A stretch of 11,292 nt of DNA from CAYTQK01 sp964439745 (lineage in GTDB: Bacteria; Desulfobacterota; Desulfobacteria; Desulfobacterales; Desulfosudaceae). The stretch spans positions 1 to 11,292 of the forward strand of contig CAYTQK010000089.1 of the NCBI GenBank assembly GCA_964439745.1, written 5' to 3'. This document shows positions 1 through 6,316 of the stretch, in pieces. The translations under genes and the position numbers were made by a program. The notes beneath the pieces are model-generated. The model saw nothing but the letters and a program-made list of their open reading frames with translations. It had not been told where the DNA came from and did not search any database. Numbering within the stretch: position 1 is the first letter of the stretch; each line of letters begins with the position of its first letter.

Positions 1-1
1 C

Positions 2-1012
2 CTGGCCTGCGGCCTGGTCCGCCCCGGCCAATGGCTGCTCTGCCTGGTATTGTACGGCCTGGCCCGGTTCGGATTTGCCGCCGCCAATATCTGCTACGAC
101 GCCTTTCTCACCGACGTTACCACTGCCGACCGCATGGACCGGATCTCGGCCCGGGGCTTCGGCTGGGGTTATATCGGCAGTGTGATGCCCTTTCTGCTGG
201 CCCTGGCCGGCCTGATGCTGACCCGCCGGATTTACGGCACCACCGGCTATCCCGCGGCGGGATTCGCCCTGGCCTTTGTCATTGCCGCGGCCTGGTGGGG
301 CGGATTTTCCCTGCCCCTGCTGAAGAATGTCCGCCAGACCTATTTTGCACCGGCCACGACCCGGCTGCTCCGGGATTCCTTGGCCACCCTCGGCCGGACT
401 TTTGTCGACATCCGGCAGTACCGCACCGTGTTTTTGTTTCTGCTGGCCTATTTTTTCTATATCGACGGGGTCTATACCATCATCAGCATGGCCATGGCCT
501 TTGGCCTGGACCTGGAGTTGAGCCAGACCCTGCTGATTGGGGTGATCCTGATGATCCAGGTACTGGCCTGGCCCTGCGCCATTATCTTCGGCACCCTGGC
601 CGACCGCTTTTCCGCCCGCGGCATGATCCTGGCGGGTATCGGCATTTACAGCCTGCTGACCATCACCGCCTTTTTCCTGCCGGAAATTCACCTGCCGGGC
701 CTGAAGACCGGCCTGTTTTTTTTCATGGGCGGCCTGATCGCCCTGGCCCAGGGCGGTATCCAGTCTTTGAGCCGTTCCATGTTCGGCAAGATGATTCCCC
801 GGCAGCGGGCGGCGGAATTTTTCGGGTTCTATAATATTTTCGGAAAATTCGCCGCCATTCTCGGTCCCGCCCTGATGGGCGCGGCCACCCTGGCGACCGG
901 CTCCTCCCGGTACGGGGTGCTGTCGATACTGGTGCTTTTCCTTGTCGGCGGTATACTGCTCCTGCTTGTTCCCGTGGACTCTTCCGGTGCTGTTGATGAT
1001 TCGACCGGGTGA
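2..1012 (+). CDS. UMF1-family MFS transporter, 5' end outside window
   Basis: This is an integral inner-membrane permease of the major facilitator superfamily, most like the UMF1 (Atg22-like) family; its substrate cannot be told from sequence. The frame is open from base 2 and ends at TGA 1010-1012, giving 336 visible residues. UMF1 proteins are usually a little over 400 residues, so roughly the first 100 lie upstream. Supporting segments are CYDAFLTDV followed by RISARGFGWGYIGS near the left edge, which matches the loop after the early helices of UMF1 proteins, and GGIQSLSRSMFGKMIPRQ followed by EFFGFYNIFGKFAAILGP near the end, which is the family's most typical stretch. Several hydrophobic helices lie between and after these. 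The TTG at 50 is internal to the reading frame and is not a believable start. The gene converges with the iron-sulfur protein gene 73 bp away, and I see no clear terminator in that gap. Confidence 0.88.
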   Translation: MACGLVRPGQWLLCLVLYGLARFGFAAANICYDAFLTDVTTADRMDRISARGFGWGYIGSVMPFLLALAGLMLTRRIYGTTGYPAAGFALAFVIAAAWWGGFSLPLLKNVRQTYFAPATTRLLRDSLATLGRTFVDIRQYRTVFLFLLAYFFYIDGVYTIISMAMAFGLDLELSQTLLIGVILMIQVLAWPCAIIFGTLADRFSARGMILAGIGIYSLLTITAFFLPEIHLPGLKTGLFFFMGGLIALAQGGIQSLSRSMFGKMIPRQRAAEFFGFYNIFGKFAAILGPALMGAATLATGSSRYGVLSILVLFLVGGILLLLVPVDSSGAVDDSTG

Positions 1013-1085
1013 AACAAGCCGCCGCTCTGCCGTACAGTCCTCGCAAACACAAGCTCAATGATGCGCCCCGACAGGCCGGAACGGA

Positions 1086-2258
1086 TCAGACGGGCTTGCC
1101 CAGGGCGGCCCGGGCGGCGGTGAGGTATTTGCCGACCCAGGTTTTTTTGTTTTTCATGATGGTCTCGTAGAGATCTTCGGTGGTCACCGGGGGCACGGTC
1201 TCCTTTTCTTTTCTGGCCAGCTGAATGGCCCCGGTTTTGCAGCCGCTGACGCACAGGCCGCAGCCGATGCATTTTTCCACGTTGAGCACCGCTTTTTTAT
1301 CCACCAGGGTAAGGGCCTCCATCTGGCAGCGCTTGACGCATTTGCCGCAGCCGTTGCAGGCCTCGGTATCCAGCACGGCGTAAAAATTGCTGGCCGCGAA
1401 ATCGGCCGAACGCGGCATGATGCGCATCATTTCCAGCACCCCGCAGCAGCAATTGCAGCAGGCACAGATAAACTGGGGCTCCTGTTCGTTGGAGGGCTGC
1501 AGCACCAGCCCGTCTTTTTCCGCCTGGTCCAGCAGTTCGAAGGCCTCTTCCTTGGTAATGTCCCGCCCCCAGCCATGCCGATCATACATGTCGTGAAAAT
1601 CCCGGAACCCCAGGCAGATTTCGCGGCGGTCGGTAACCTGGCAGGGTTCGCCCAGGGTATCCTTGGCCTTGCGGCAGATGCACTCGGCCACGCCGATGCG
1701 CTTTCCCGTTTTTGCGATAAGATCCCGGACTTCATCATAGGTGGCGATGTTGTGCTCCGGGGTGACGCTTTTTTCCACGGGAATGACCCGCATCTGGGGA
1801 ACGGCCGTGGTCAGGTACTCGATGCCGTATTTTTTGGCGACGTATTCCCGGGTATCCAGGTAAAAGCCGGGGGTGAGACGCGCCAGCTGCATTTCATACA
1901 TGCCGATAACAAAAGGGACCAGGGCGTAATGGGAGATGCCGTTGACTTCTTTGTGGAAAATGGCGCCGCGCGCTTCCATGGCGGTCAGCAGCCCGGCTAC
2001 CTGTTCTTCGCTGATGCCGGTATGCCGGGCCTTGCTGAAGATCGCGGCGGCCGGTTCAAAACGGTAATCCATGAACACGGCCAGCTCGGCCTCGTCCACG
2101 GTGAACATGGCCTTGAGCAGCCTGCGTTCCACCCCGGAGAAGGTCCCCGGATAGCCCACCGGCATCTTGTGCAGATGCCGCCGGAGTTTTTTATAAGCTT
2201 TGTCCCATTTCCGCAATTCGACCAGTTTATCCTTGATGGCCAGCGCCGTCTGCTTCAT
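1086..2258 (-). CDS. Cysteine-rich 4Fe-4S dicluster protein with winged-helix-like N-terminus
   Basis: A 390-residue protein, probably cytoplasmic, since no signal peptide or membrane helix is seen. Two bacterial-type [4Fe-4S] motifs lie near the C-terminus (Cys301/304/307/311 and Cys330/333/336/340). Before them come two further cysteine groups: Cys193, 195, 206 and 215 (ECICRK ... CQV ... EICLGF) and a dense CACCNCCC run at 265-272. Residues about 45-110 (ISEEQVAGLLTAMEARGAIF) look like a winged-helix fold. Proteins of this general shape occur in anaerobes and are usually annotated only as 4Fe-4S binding; an electron-transfer role is inferred. The start is the ATG at 2258, because AGGGGAAG at 2268-2261 sits 5 nt upstream of it; in-frame codons further upstream fall in the hemA terminator. 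It is the last - strand gene, 77 bp after hemA, but the terminator between them suggests its transcription is reduced or separate. The partner is unknown. Confidence 0.85.
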   Translation of the reverse strand: MKQTALAIKDKLVELRKWDKAYKKLRRHLHKMPVGYPGTFSGVERRLLKAMFTVDEAELAVFMDYRFEPAAAIFSKARHTGISEEQVAGLLTAMEARGAIFHKEVNGISHYALVPFVIGMYEMQLARLTPGFYLDTREYVAKKYGIEYLTTAVPQMRVIPVEKSVTPEHNIATYDEVRDLIAKTGKRIGVAECICRKAKDTLGEPCQVTDRREICLGFRDFHDMYDRHGWGRDITKEEAFELLDQAEKDGLVLQPSNEQEPQFICACCNCCCGVLEMMRIMPRSADFAASNFYAVLDTEACNGCGKCVKRCQMEALTLVDKKAVLNVEKCIGCGLCVSGCKTGAIQLARKEKETVPPVTTEDLYETIMKNKKTWVGKYLTAARAALGKPV

Positions 2259-2260
2259 TG

Positions 2261-2268
2261 CTTCCCCT
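2261..2268 (-). promoter_or_regulatory. Ribosome binding site fixing the iron-sulfur protein start
   Basis: AGGGGAAG on the - strand, with its G core 5 nt before the ATG at 2258. It chooses this ATG over the longer reading frame that runs back to 2300. Confidence 0.75.
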
Positions 2269-2283
2269 TTTTTTTGTCGTGGT

Positions 2284-2306
2284 AAAAAAACTGCCGGCAA
2301 CGGCAG
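2284..2306 (-). terminator. Intrinsic terminator after hemA
   Basis: On the - strand, CTGCCG (2306-2301), loop TTGC (2300-2297) and CGGCAG (2296-2291) form a perfect GC-rich 6-bp stem, followed directly by seven T (2290-2284). This is the classic Rho-independent layout. It begins 29 bp after the hemA stop. A second small hairpin (CCGGG, 9-nt loop, CCCGG) lies just before it. ACTGCC within that first loop could also pair with GGCAGT at the terminator's right arm, which is a possible competing fold. The iron-sulfur protein ATG lies only 25 bp beyond the T run. Confidence 0.85.
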
Positions 2307-2335
2307 GCCGGGCTTGGCAGTCCCGGTTCCAGCCG

Positions 2336-3673
2336 CTATTCCTCGGTATCCAGACGAAACAGCTTCTTGAGCGTATCCAGGTAGTAGTGCTTGCTCTTCC
2401 GGTCTACCTGCTGCTTTAAAAAAACAGTCGGATCATGGACGATCTTGTTGACCAAGGCCTCGGCCATGCGCCGCACCGCCGCCCGGTCGTTTTCCGAAGG
2501 GTGATCCAGGCTGTGAAGGGTTTTTTCCACCTCGGCCGCGGCGATGACCGACAATTTTTCCCGCAGGGCCACCACCGTGGGAACCACCTCCAGGCTCTCA
2601 TACCAGGTGCGGAAACGAATGACCGCCTCGTCCACGATCCGGCCGGCCTTGACCGCTTCTTTTTTGCGCTGGGCCAGGTTTTCGTCGACCACGCCCTTGA
2701 GATCGTCGATATCATAAACATAGGCATTGTCCAGCCGGTTTATGGCCGGATCGATGTCCCGGGGGACGGCGATATCGATGAAAAACACGGGCCGGTTCCG
2801 CCGGCTGCGCATGATCTTTTTGACCTGGTCGGCCCGGACAACCAGCTCCGGGGAGCCGGTGGAGCTGACCACGATATCCACCGACTTGAGCGCCTCGTCG
2901 ATCTCTTCCAGCCTCACGGCCTGGCCGTCAAAGGAGCGGGCCAGGTGAACGGCCCGTTCAAAGGTCCGGTTGGCCACAAAGACCGTGCCGGCATCATGAT
3001 TGACCAGGTGGGCCACGGCCAGCTCGGCCATTTCGCCCGCCCCCACCAGCCGCACCTGCCGGCCTTCCAGGGAGCCGAAAATCTTGCGGCCCAGCCCAAT
3101 GGCGGCATAGCTGATGGAAACGGCGCTGTCGCCGATACCGGTTTCATGCCGGACGCGCTTGGCCACGGAAAAGGTGCGGTGAATGAGACGGTTGAGGATA
3201 ACGCCGGTGGTCTTTTCGGTCACCGCCAGCCGGTAGGCCTCCTTGACCTGGCCGAACACCTGGGGTTCGCCCACCACCAGGGAATCCAGGCCGGAAGCCA
3301 CCCGGAAAATGTGGCGCACGGCCTCGTCGTCTTCGTACCGATACAGCACCGGCAGGAGCTGCTCCTGACCCACCCGCCGGGAGCGGCAGAGAAAATCCAG
3401 GGCCGCCGCGGCCGCGGCCGAAGCGTCGCCGGCCACCAGCAGTATCTCCACCCGGTTGCAGGTGGAAAAAAGCAGGGCCTCATTGACCGCCGGGGCGGCC
3501 ACAAGCTCCCGGACGGCCGCCGGAATATCCTCGGCGGCAAAGGCCAGCTTTTCCCGCAGCGCTACCGGGGCGGTCTCGTGGTTGACCCCGATCAGCACAA
3601 TCCGGTCCGGTGCGGCCGAATGCCCCGGAGAAGCGGCCGGGATATGTTCACTATGCCTGTTAGACATGTTCAT
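2336..3673 (-). CDS. hemA: Glutamyl-tRNA reductase
   Basis: This cytoplasmic enzyme reduces glutamyl-tRNA(Glu) with NADPH to glutamate-1-semialdehyde, the first committed step of the C5 route to tetrapyrroles. The 445 residues contain the whole family plan. The N-terminal catalytic domain has IGVNHETAP (28-36) and STCNRVE with the nucleophile Cys72. SLVVGEPQVFGQVKEAY follows, then the NADPH-binding domain (GRQVRLVGAGEMAELA and VVSSTGSP), and finally the helical dimerisation tail (ALVNKIVHDPTVFLKQ). The start is uncertain. ATG 3673 (MNMSNRH) and ATG 3667 are candidates, but neither has a visible Shine-Dalgarno, and the protein carries about 24 residues before the usual IVLIGVNH beginning. A TTG at 3715 would lengthen it further into a hairpin, and a GTG at 3598 would shorten it. 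A terminator follows the gene, so it is not linked to hemC or hemD here. Confidence 0.96.
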   Translation of the reverse strand: MNMSNRHSEHIPAASPGHSAAPDRIVLIGVNHETAPVALREKLAFAAEDIPAAVRELVAAPAVNEALLFSTCNRVEILLVAGDASAAAAAALDFLCRSRRVGQEQLLPVLYRYEDDEAVRHIFRVASGLDSLVVGEPQVFGQVKEAYRLAVTEKTTGVILNRLIHRTFSVAKRVRHETGIGDSAVSISYAAIGLGRKIFGSLEGRQVRLVGAGEMAELAVAHLVNHDAGTVFVANRTFERAVHLARSFDGQAVRLEEIDEALKSVDIVVSSTGSPELVVRADQVKKIMRSRRNRPVFFIDIAVPRDIDPAINRLDNAYVYDIDDLKGVVDENLAQRKKEAVKAGRIVDEAVIRFRTWYESLEVVPTVVALREKLSVIAAAEVEKTLHSLDHPSENDRAAVRRMAEALVNKIVHDPTVFLKQQVDRKSKHYYLDTLKKLFRLDTEE

Positions 3674-3715
3674 CGTATAAAAAAGCAAGTCCGGAACGAC
3701 AAAGACTATTGACAA

Positions 3716-3741
3716 GCCTGTAAAAAGTCTTTTTTACAGGC
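3716..3741. repeat. Perfect 11-bp inverted repeat in the hemA leader
   Basis: GCCTGTAAAAA (3716-3726), spacer GTCT (3727-3730) and TTTTTACAGGC (3731-3741) form a perfect inverted repeat 43 bp before the hemA ATG at 3673. In the hemA transcript it would fold as an 11-bp stem with a 4-nt loop. No T run follows on the - strand, so it is a poor intrinsic terminator. A regulator-binding operator or a 5' UTR stability or attenuation hairpin is more likely. The function is inferred. Confidence 0.7.
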
Positions 3742-3745
3742 AGTA

Positions 3746-3774
3746 TTAAGTTTTAAGTGATTAAGTGTTTAAGT
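3746..3774. repeat. Four tandem TTAAGT repeats upstream of hemA
   Basis: The six-mer TTAAGT (ACTTAA in the hemA sense) occurs exactly at 3746, 3753, 3761 and 3769, with periods of 7, 8 and 8 bp, in a markedly AT-rich island within GC-rich DNA. It lies just upstream of the inverted repeat and between the ccsA stop and hemA. Tandem short repeats here could be binding sites for a regulator of hemA, perhaps with the promoter inside the same island. I cannot match the motif to a known regulator, and I see no convincing -35/-10 pair. Confidence 0.65.
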
Positions 3775-3823
3775 AAAATCAAAAACTTATATCTTTATTG
3801 CTTGGCGGACATAACCTTTTTCA

Positions 3824-3839
3824 GGCTTTTTACAAAGCC
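3824..3839 (-). terminator. Weak hairpin just after the ccsA-like gene
   Basis: Four bases after the ccsA-like stop codon, the - strand reads GGCTTT GTAA AAAGCC, a 6-bp stem with a 4-nt loop, followed by TGAAAAAGG. There is no T run, so this is at most a weak or processing-type terminator. Readthrough into hemA is quite possible. Confidence 0.3.
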
Positions 3840-3843
3840 GTCA

Positions 3844-4689
3844 TTATTGAATCCGGGTAAACACTCCATGATGCCCTTCCAGCAGGAAATTCACCCCCAG
3901 GAAGGTGAACAGCAGCACGCCGAAACCGATAATGGCCATGATGGCCGCCCGGCGCCCCTGCCAGCCCACGGCCAGGCGCTGATGCAGCAGGGCGGCATAA
4001 ACCAGCCAGGTAATGGCCGACCAGACCTCCTTGGGATCCCAGCCCCAGAACCGTCCCCAGGTCAGGCCGGCGTAGACAATGCCGGTAACCAGCCCCACCG
4101 TGAGCATGGAAAAGCCGATGACCAGGCAGGCATAGCCGGCCCGGTCCAGCATCTGCAGGGGCGGCAGCCGGCGATAGAAAAATCCGTGCTTCTTCTGCTT
4201 GATGGCCCGCTCCTGGATCAGGTAGAACATCCCCGTGCCGGCCGCCATGGCCAGCGAGGCAAACCCGATAAAGACCGTTACGATATGCGCCACCAGCCAG
4301 CCATTGTTGGCCAGGCGCTGCAGTCCCGGAATCTGGTCCGTGGCGGTATCCGGCAGCAGGAGCGCCGCCAGGAGGACGATCAGCACCAGCGGCGCCACGT
4401 AAATACCGAAAAACTTCAGGCGCAGCCGGTGATGCAGCAGCACAAAGGCGGTGGCCAGGGCCCAGCTGACCACGAACAGGGTCTGGGCCAGGTTGAACAC
4501 CGGCAGGTGGCCGCGGGCCGCGATATTGAACCCCAGCAGAACGGTGTGGGCAAAGGCCCCGGCCAGCAGCAGGTAATACCCGGCCCGGTAAAAGCGGTCG
4601 TGCTGCACCGCCAGGTAGACAAAATAGGCGGCCACACTGCAGGCGTAAAACACCATCGCCGTAATCGTCAGCGTTACCGGAGCCATCAT
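3844..4689 (-). CDS. CcsA/HemX-type cytochrome c assembly membrane protein
   Basis: A 281-residue polytopic inner-membrane protein with about eight hydrophobic helices, of the cytochrome c assembly (CcsA/ResC/CcmC) superfamily. Its clearest mark is the tryptophan-rich heme-handling WWD motif at 211-224 (WGRFWGWDPKEVWS). Flanking histidines that could be heme ligands lie at His135 (WLVAH) and His236 (LLHQR), and HH273-274 close the protein. In system II, CcsA works with CcsB/ResB to deliver heme to apocytochrome c, but no ccsB is visible. The short length and the place directly upstream of hemA also fit HemX, which in Bacillus modulates HemA levels, so the gene could be named either way. The start ATG overlaps the upstream sirC-type stop (TGATG). 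GGAGGT at 4700-4695 lies 5 nt before this ATG and 8 nt before the second ATG at 4686, so either may be used. Confidence 0.88.
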   Translation of the reverse strand: MMAPVTLTITAMVFYACSVAAYFVYLAVQHDRFYRAGYYLLLAGAFAHTVLLGFNIAARGHLPVFNLAQTLFVVSWALATAFVLLHHRLRLKFFGIYVAPLVLIVLLAALLLPDTATDQIPGLQRLANNGWLVAHIVTVFIGFASLAMAAGTGMFYLIQERAIKQKKHGFFYRRLPPLQMLDRAGYACLVIGFSMLTVGLVTGIVYAGLTWGRFWGWDPKEVWSAITWLVYAALLHQRLAVGWQGRRAAIMAIIGFGVLLFTFLGVNFLLEGHHGVFTRIQ

Positions 4690-5369
4690 CAGCCACCTCC
4701 CGGATTGTCGTTGATTTCTTCCAGCCGGTCGAGGGTAAAGGCCTCACCCAGGGTCTCTGCCAAAAGCCGGTTCATGGCCGTCCGGTCCTGGCGGCGGATC
4801 ATGTCCAGCAGTCCCTGCTTGATCAGGGTTTCAAACAGGTGCTTGTGGGCTTCCGGCTCATGGGCTTCCGCCAGCAGCCTGGCCCGGACGCGGCCCATCA
4901 GATCGAGAAAGACGGCATATTCCGGCCCGAACTGCTCTTCCAGTTCCCGTTTCAGGTGCTTGGCAAAGGCCGGACTCTTACCGGTGGTGGACACGGTCAC
5001 CTGCAAATCGCCCTGCTGAATCACCGCCGGCAGGATGAAATTGCAGATCCGGGGCACATCGGCGATATTGCAGAGGATATTCTTAGCCTCGGCATCCCGG
5101 CTGAGGCCTTCATTAACGGTCATATCGCTGGTGGCGCCGATGACCAGGAACATGCCGGCCACATCGCCGGGCGCATAGGTCCGCTGCTTCCAGGTAATCT
5201 CCCCGGCGGCGGCCCGGCGGGCCACTTCCTGGCTCGCCTCCGGTGCCACCACCGTCACCCGGCCGCTGCATTCCACCAGGGTGCGCACCTTGCGCGTGCC
5301 CACCCCGCCGCCGCCCACGACCAGGCAGGGTTTGCCCCGGACATCCAGGCATATGGGATAATATTTCAT
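4689..5369 (-). CDS. sirC: Precorrin-2 dehydrogenase (siroheme synthase N-terminal type)
   Basis: A 226-residue NAD-dependent enzyme that oxidises precorrin-2 to sirohydrochlorin, the step before iron insertion to siroheme. Homologues of the Met8p/CysG N-terminal type may also chelate iron. The Rossmann motif CLVVGGGGVGTRKVR (15-29) is at the N-terminus. Asp104 (NIADVP) aligns in position with the catalytic Asp104 of CysG. FILPAVIQQGDLQVTVSTTG and KSPAFAKHLKRELEE (111-145) form the typical dimer and active-site segment. In CysG position 128 is serine; here it is Thr128. There is no uroporphyrinogen methyltransferase domain, so precorrin-2 must be supplied by a separate enzyme outside the window. 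The ATG at 5369 has only a weak upstream purine stretch (GGCAG). It is translationally coupled to the ccsA-like gene and fits a tetrapyrrole cluster with hemA. Siroheme is needed by sulfite reductases. Confidence 0.93.
   Translation of the reverse strand: MKYYPICLDVRGKPCLVVGGGGVGTRKVRTLVECSGRVTVVAPEASQEVARRAAAGEITWKQRTYAPGDVAGMFLVIGATSDMTVNEGLSRDAEAKNILCNIADVPRICNFILPAVIQQGDLQVTVSTTGKSPAFAKHLKRELEEQFGPEYAVFLDLMGRVRARLLAEAHEPEAHKHLFETLIKQGLLDMIRRQDRTAMNRLLAETLGEAFTLDRLEEINDNPGGG
4695..4700 (-). promoter_or_regulatory. Strong ribosome binding site for the ccsA-like gene
   Basis: GGAGGT on the - strand lies inside the 3' end of the sirC-type gene. It serves two adjacent ATG codons (4689 and 4686); its 8-nt spacing favours the second. 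Confidence 0.7.
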
Positions 5370-5395
5370 GATTTTCTGCCGACTGTCTGAAACGT

Positions 5396-5442
5396 TGTCA
5401 AATGCATATCGCTGTCGTCACCATGATGACATCCATTTTATA
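5396..5442 (-). promoter_or_regulatory. Candidate promoter/operator region of the sirC-ccsA genes
   Basis: The 146-bp gap between the MBL gene and sirC contains an AT-rich tract (5435-5451) with a -10-like TATAAA at 5442-5437 on the - strand; the expected start is near 5430. The near-palindrome GTCACCATGATGAC (5417-5430, one mismatched pair) would then overlap the transcription start, as an operator would. A TTGACA also occurs at 5401-5396 but has no good -10 at 17 bp. No clear -35 is visible for the TATAAA box. Confidence 0.3.
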
Positions 5443-5459
5443 TATTATTTTGGCCCGGG

Positions 5460-5502
5460 AAAAAAGGATTCCCTGGCGGCCGCGCCCCTTTTCCGGGCGG
5501 CC
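5460..5502 (-). terminator. Possible terminator after the MBL-fold gene
   Basis: On the - strand GGCCGC (5502-5497) pairs with GCGGCC (5483-5478) around a 13-nt loop, and six T follow at 5465-5460, 12 nt after the stem. The T run is too far for a textbook terminator. The site, just after a two-gene unit and before a likely promoter, makes it plausible as an imperfect one. Confidence 0.3.
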
Positions 5503-5515
5503 ATCCACCCGCCGG

Positions 5516-6316
5516 TCACAGGGAAAACCGCATCAGGTCTTCGGCCACCGTCACCGGCCCGGCAAAGGCGGCCGCTGCCTGCTGCCGGATGTCCACCTGG
5601 TCGCAGGCCGGGTAGAGGTGGGTCAGCACCAGCTGTTTCACCTCCGCGGCCGCGGCGATTTTTCCGGCCAGGCCGGGGGTCAGGTGCCCGTCCTGCTTGC
5701 AGCCATCGGGATGCGCCGATTCGCAGATAAACAGATCCGCCCCTGCGGCCAGCCGGGCCAGGTTTTCATCGTAATCCGTGTCCCCGGAATAGACCACCGC
5801 GCGGCCGCCGCTTTCCAGGCGAAAGGCGATGCTTTCCGGCCGATGGGTGACCGGCCGGGTAATAACCGTAAAATCCGGAAAATCCCGCTGGTCCGCCTGG
5901 CTGCTGCTGAACTCGCCGATTTCCAGCAGGCTGTCGGCCAGCTCGATCCACTGTCCGTAAACCGACCGGCAGGCCGCGTAAAAGGCGGCCTGCCCTTTTC
6001 CGCCGGCCATGAACAGCGGCCGTTCCCGGCCCGGGGAAAAGCCATACCGGTTGGCGAACAAAAAAGCGGCCATCTCGCCGGTATGGTCGGGATGAAAATG
6101 GCTGAAAAACAAGTGGGTAACCTCGCAGACCCGCACCCCGGCCGCCAGCAGCTGCCGCATGGTACCCGGACCGCAGTCCAGCACCACCCGGGCCGCACCG
6201 GTCTCCACCAGCACGGCGCAGGCGCTGCGGGTCAGGGAGGGCACACAGGTGCCCGATCCCAGGATGGTCACGTCCAGGGCGGCGCCTGCTGTCGTTGCTT
6301 TCCCCTGGGCTGTCAT
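5516..6316 (-). CDS. MBL-fold (RNase Z-like) metallo-hydrolase
   Basis: A 266-residue cytoplasmic metallo-beta-lactamase-fold hydrolase. The metal site is complete: HFHPDH (His73, His75, Asp77, His78), His158 (PVTH), Asp179 (SGDTDYD) and His233 (LTHLYP). The opening TILGSGTCVPS and the ESAHPDG ... GHLTP block with His211 resemble RNase Z and related phosphodiesterases. It is shorter than typical RNase Z and I see no tRNA-clamping arm, so the substrate is uncertain; a phosphodiester or small ester is a guess. The start at ATG 6316 overlaps the stop of the upstream gene by 4 bp (ATGA), and GAGG at 6325-6322 lies 5 nt before it. A frame running back to 6370 lies inside the neighbour and is not used. 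It is translationally coupled to the carbon-nitrogen hydrolase. Confidence 0.88.
   Translation of the reverse strand: MTAQGKATTAGAALDVTILGSGTCVPSLTRSACAVLVETGAARVVLDCGPGTMRQLLAAGVRVCEVTHLFFSHFHPDHTGEMAAFLFANRYGFSPGRERPLFMAGGKGQAAFYAACRSVYGQWIELADSLLEIGEFSSSQADQRDFPDFTVITRPVTHRPESIAFRLESGGRAVVYSGDTDYDENLARLAAGADLFICESAHPDGCKQDGHLTPGLAGKIAAAAEVKQLVLTHLYPACDQVDIRQQAAAAFAGPVTVAEDLMRFSL

Noticed and set aside
1013..1085. Bidirectional terminator between the converging transporter and iron-sulfur protein genes
   Set aside because: No stem of six or more pairs followed by a T run could be found on either strand.
1575..2285. Open frame of 236 codons on the + strand over the iron-sulfur protein gene
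   Set aside because: Antisense shadow; no domain and no ribosome binding site.
2435..3712. Open frame of 425 codons on the + strand over hemA
   Set aside because: Antisense shadow of a fully recognisable glutamyl-tRNA reductase.
3795..3812. Five-codon mini-ORF (MSAKQ) in the hemA leader, a possible leader peptide
   Set aside because: Far too short to distinguish from chance, no codon run suggesting attenuation, and the AAGG upstream is too close to the ATG.
3757..5019. Open frame of 420 codons on the + strand over the ccsA-like and sirC genes
   Set aside because: Low-complexity Gln/Gly/His/Pro composition with no motif; it is a shadow of two clear - strand genes.
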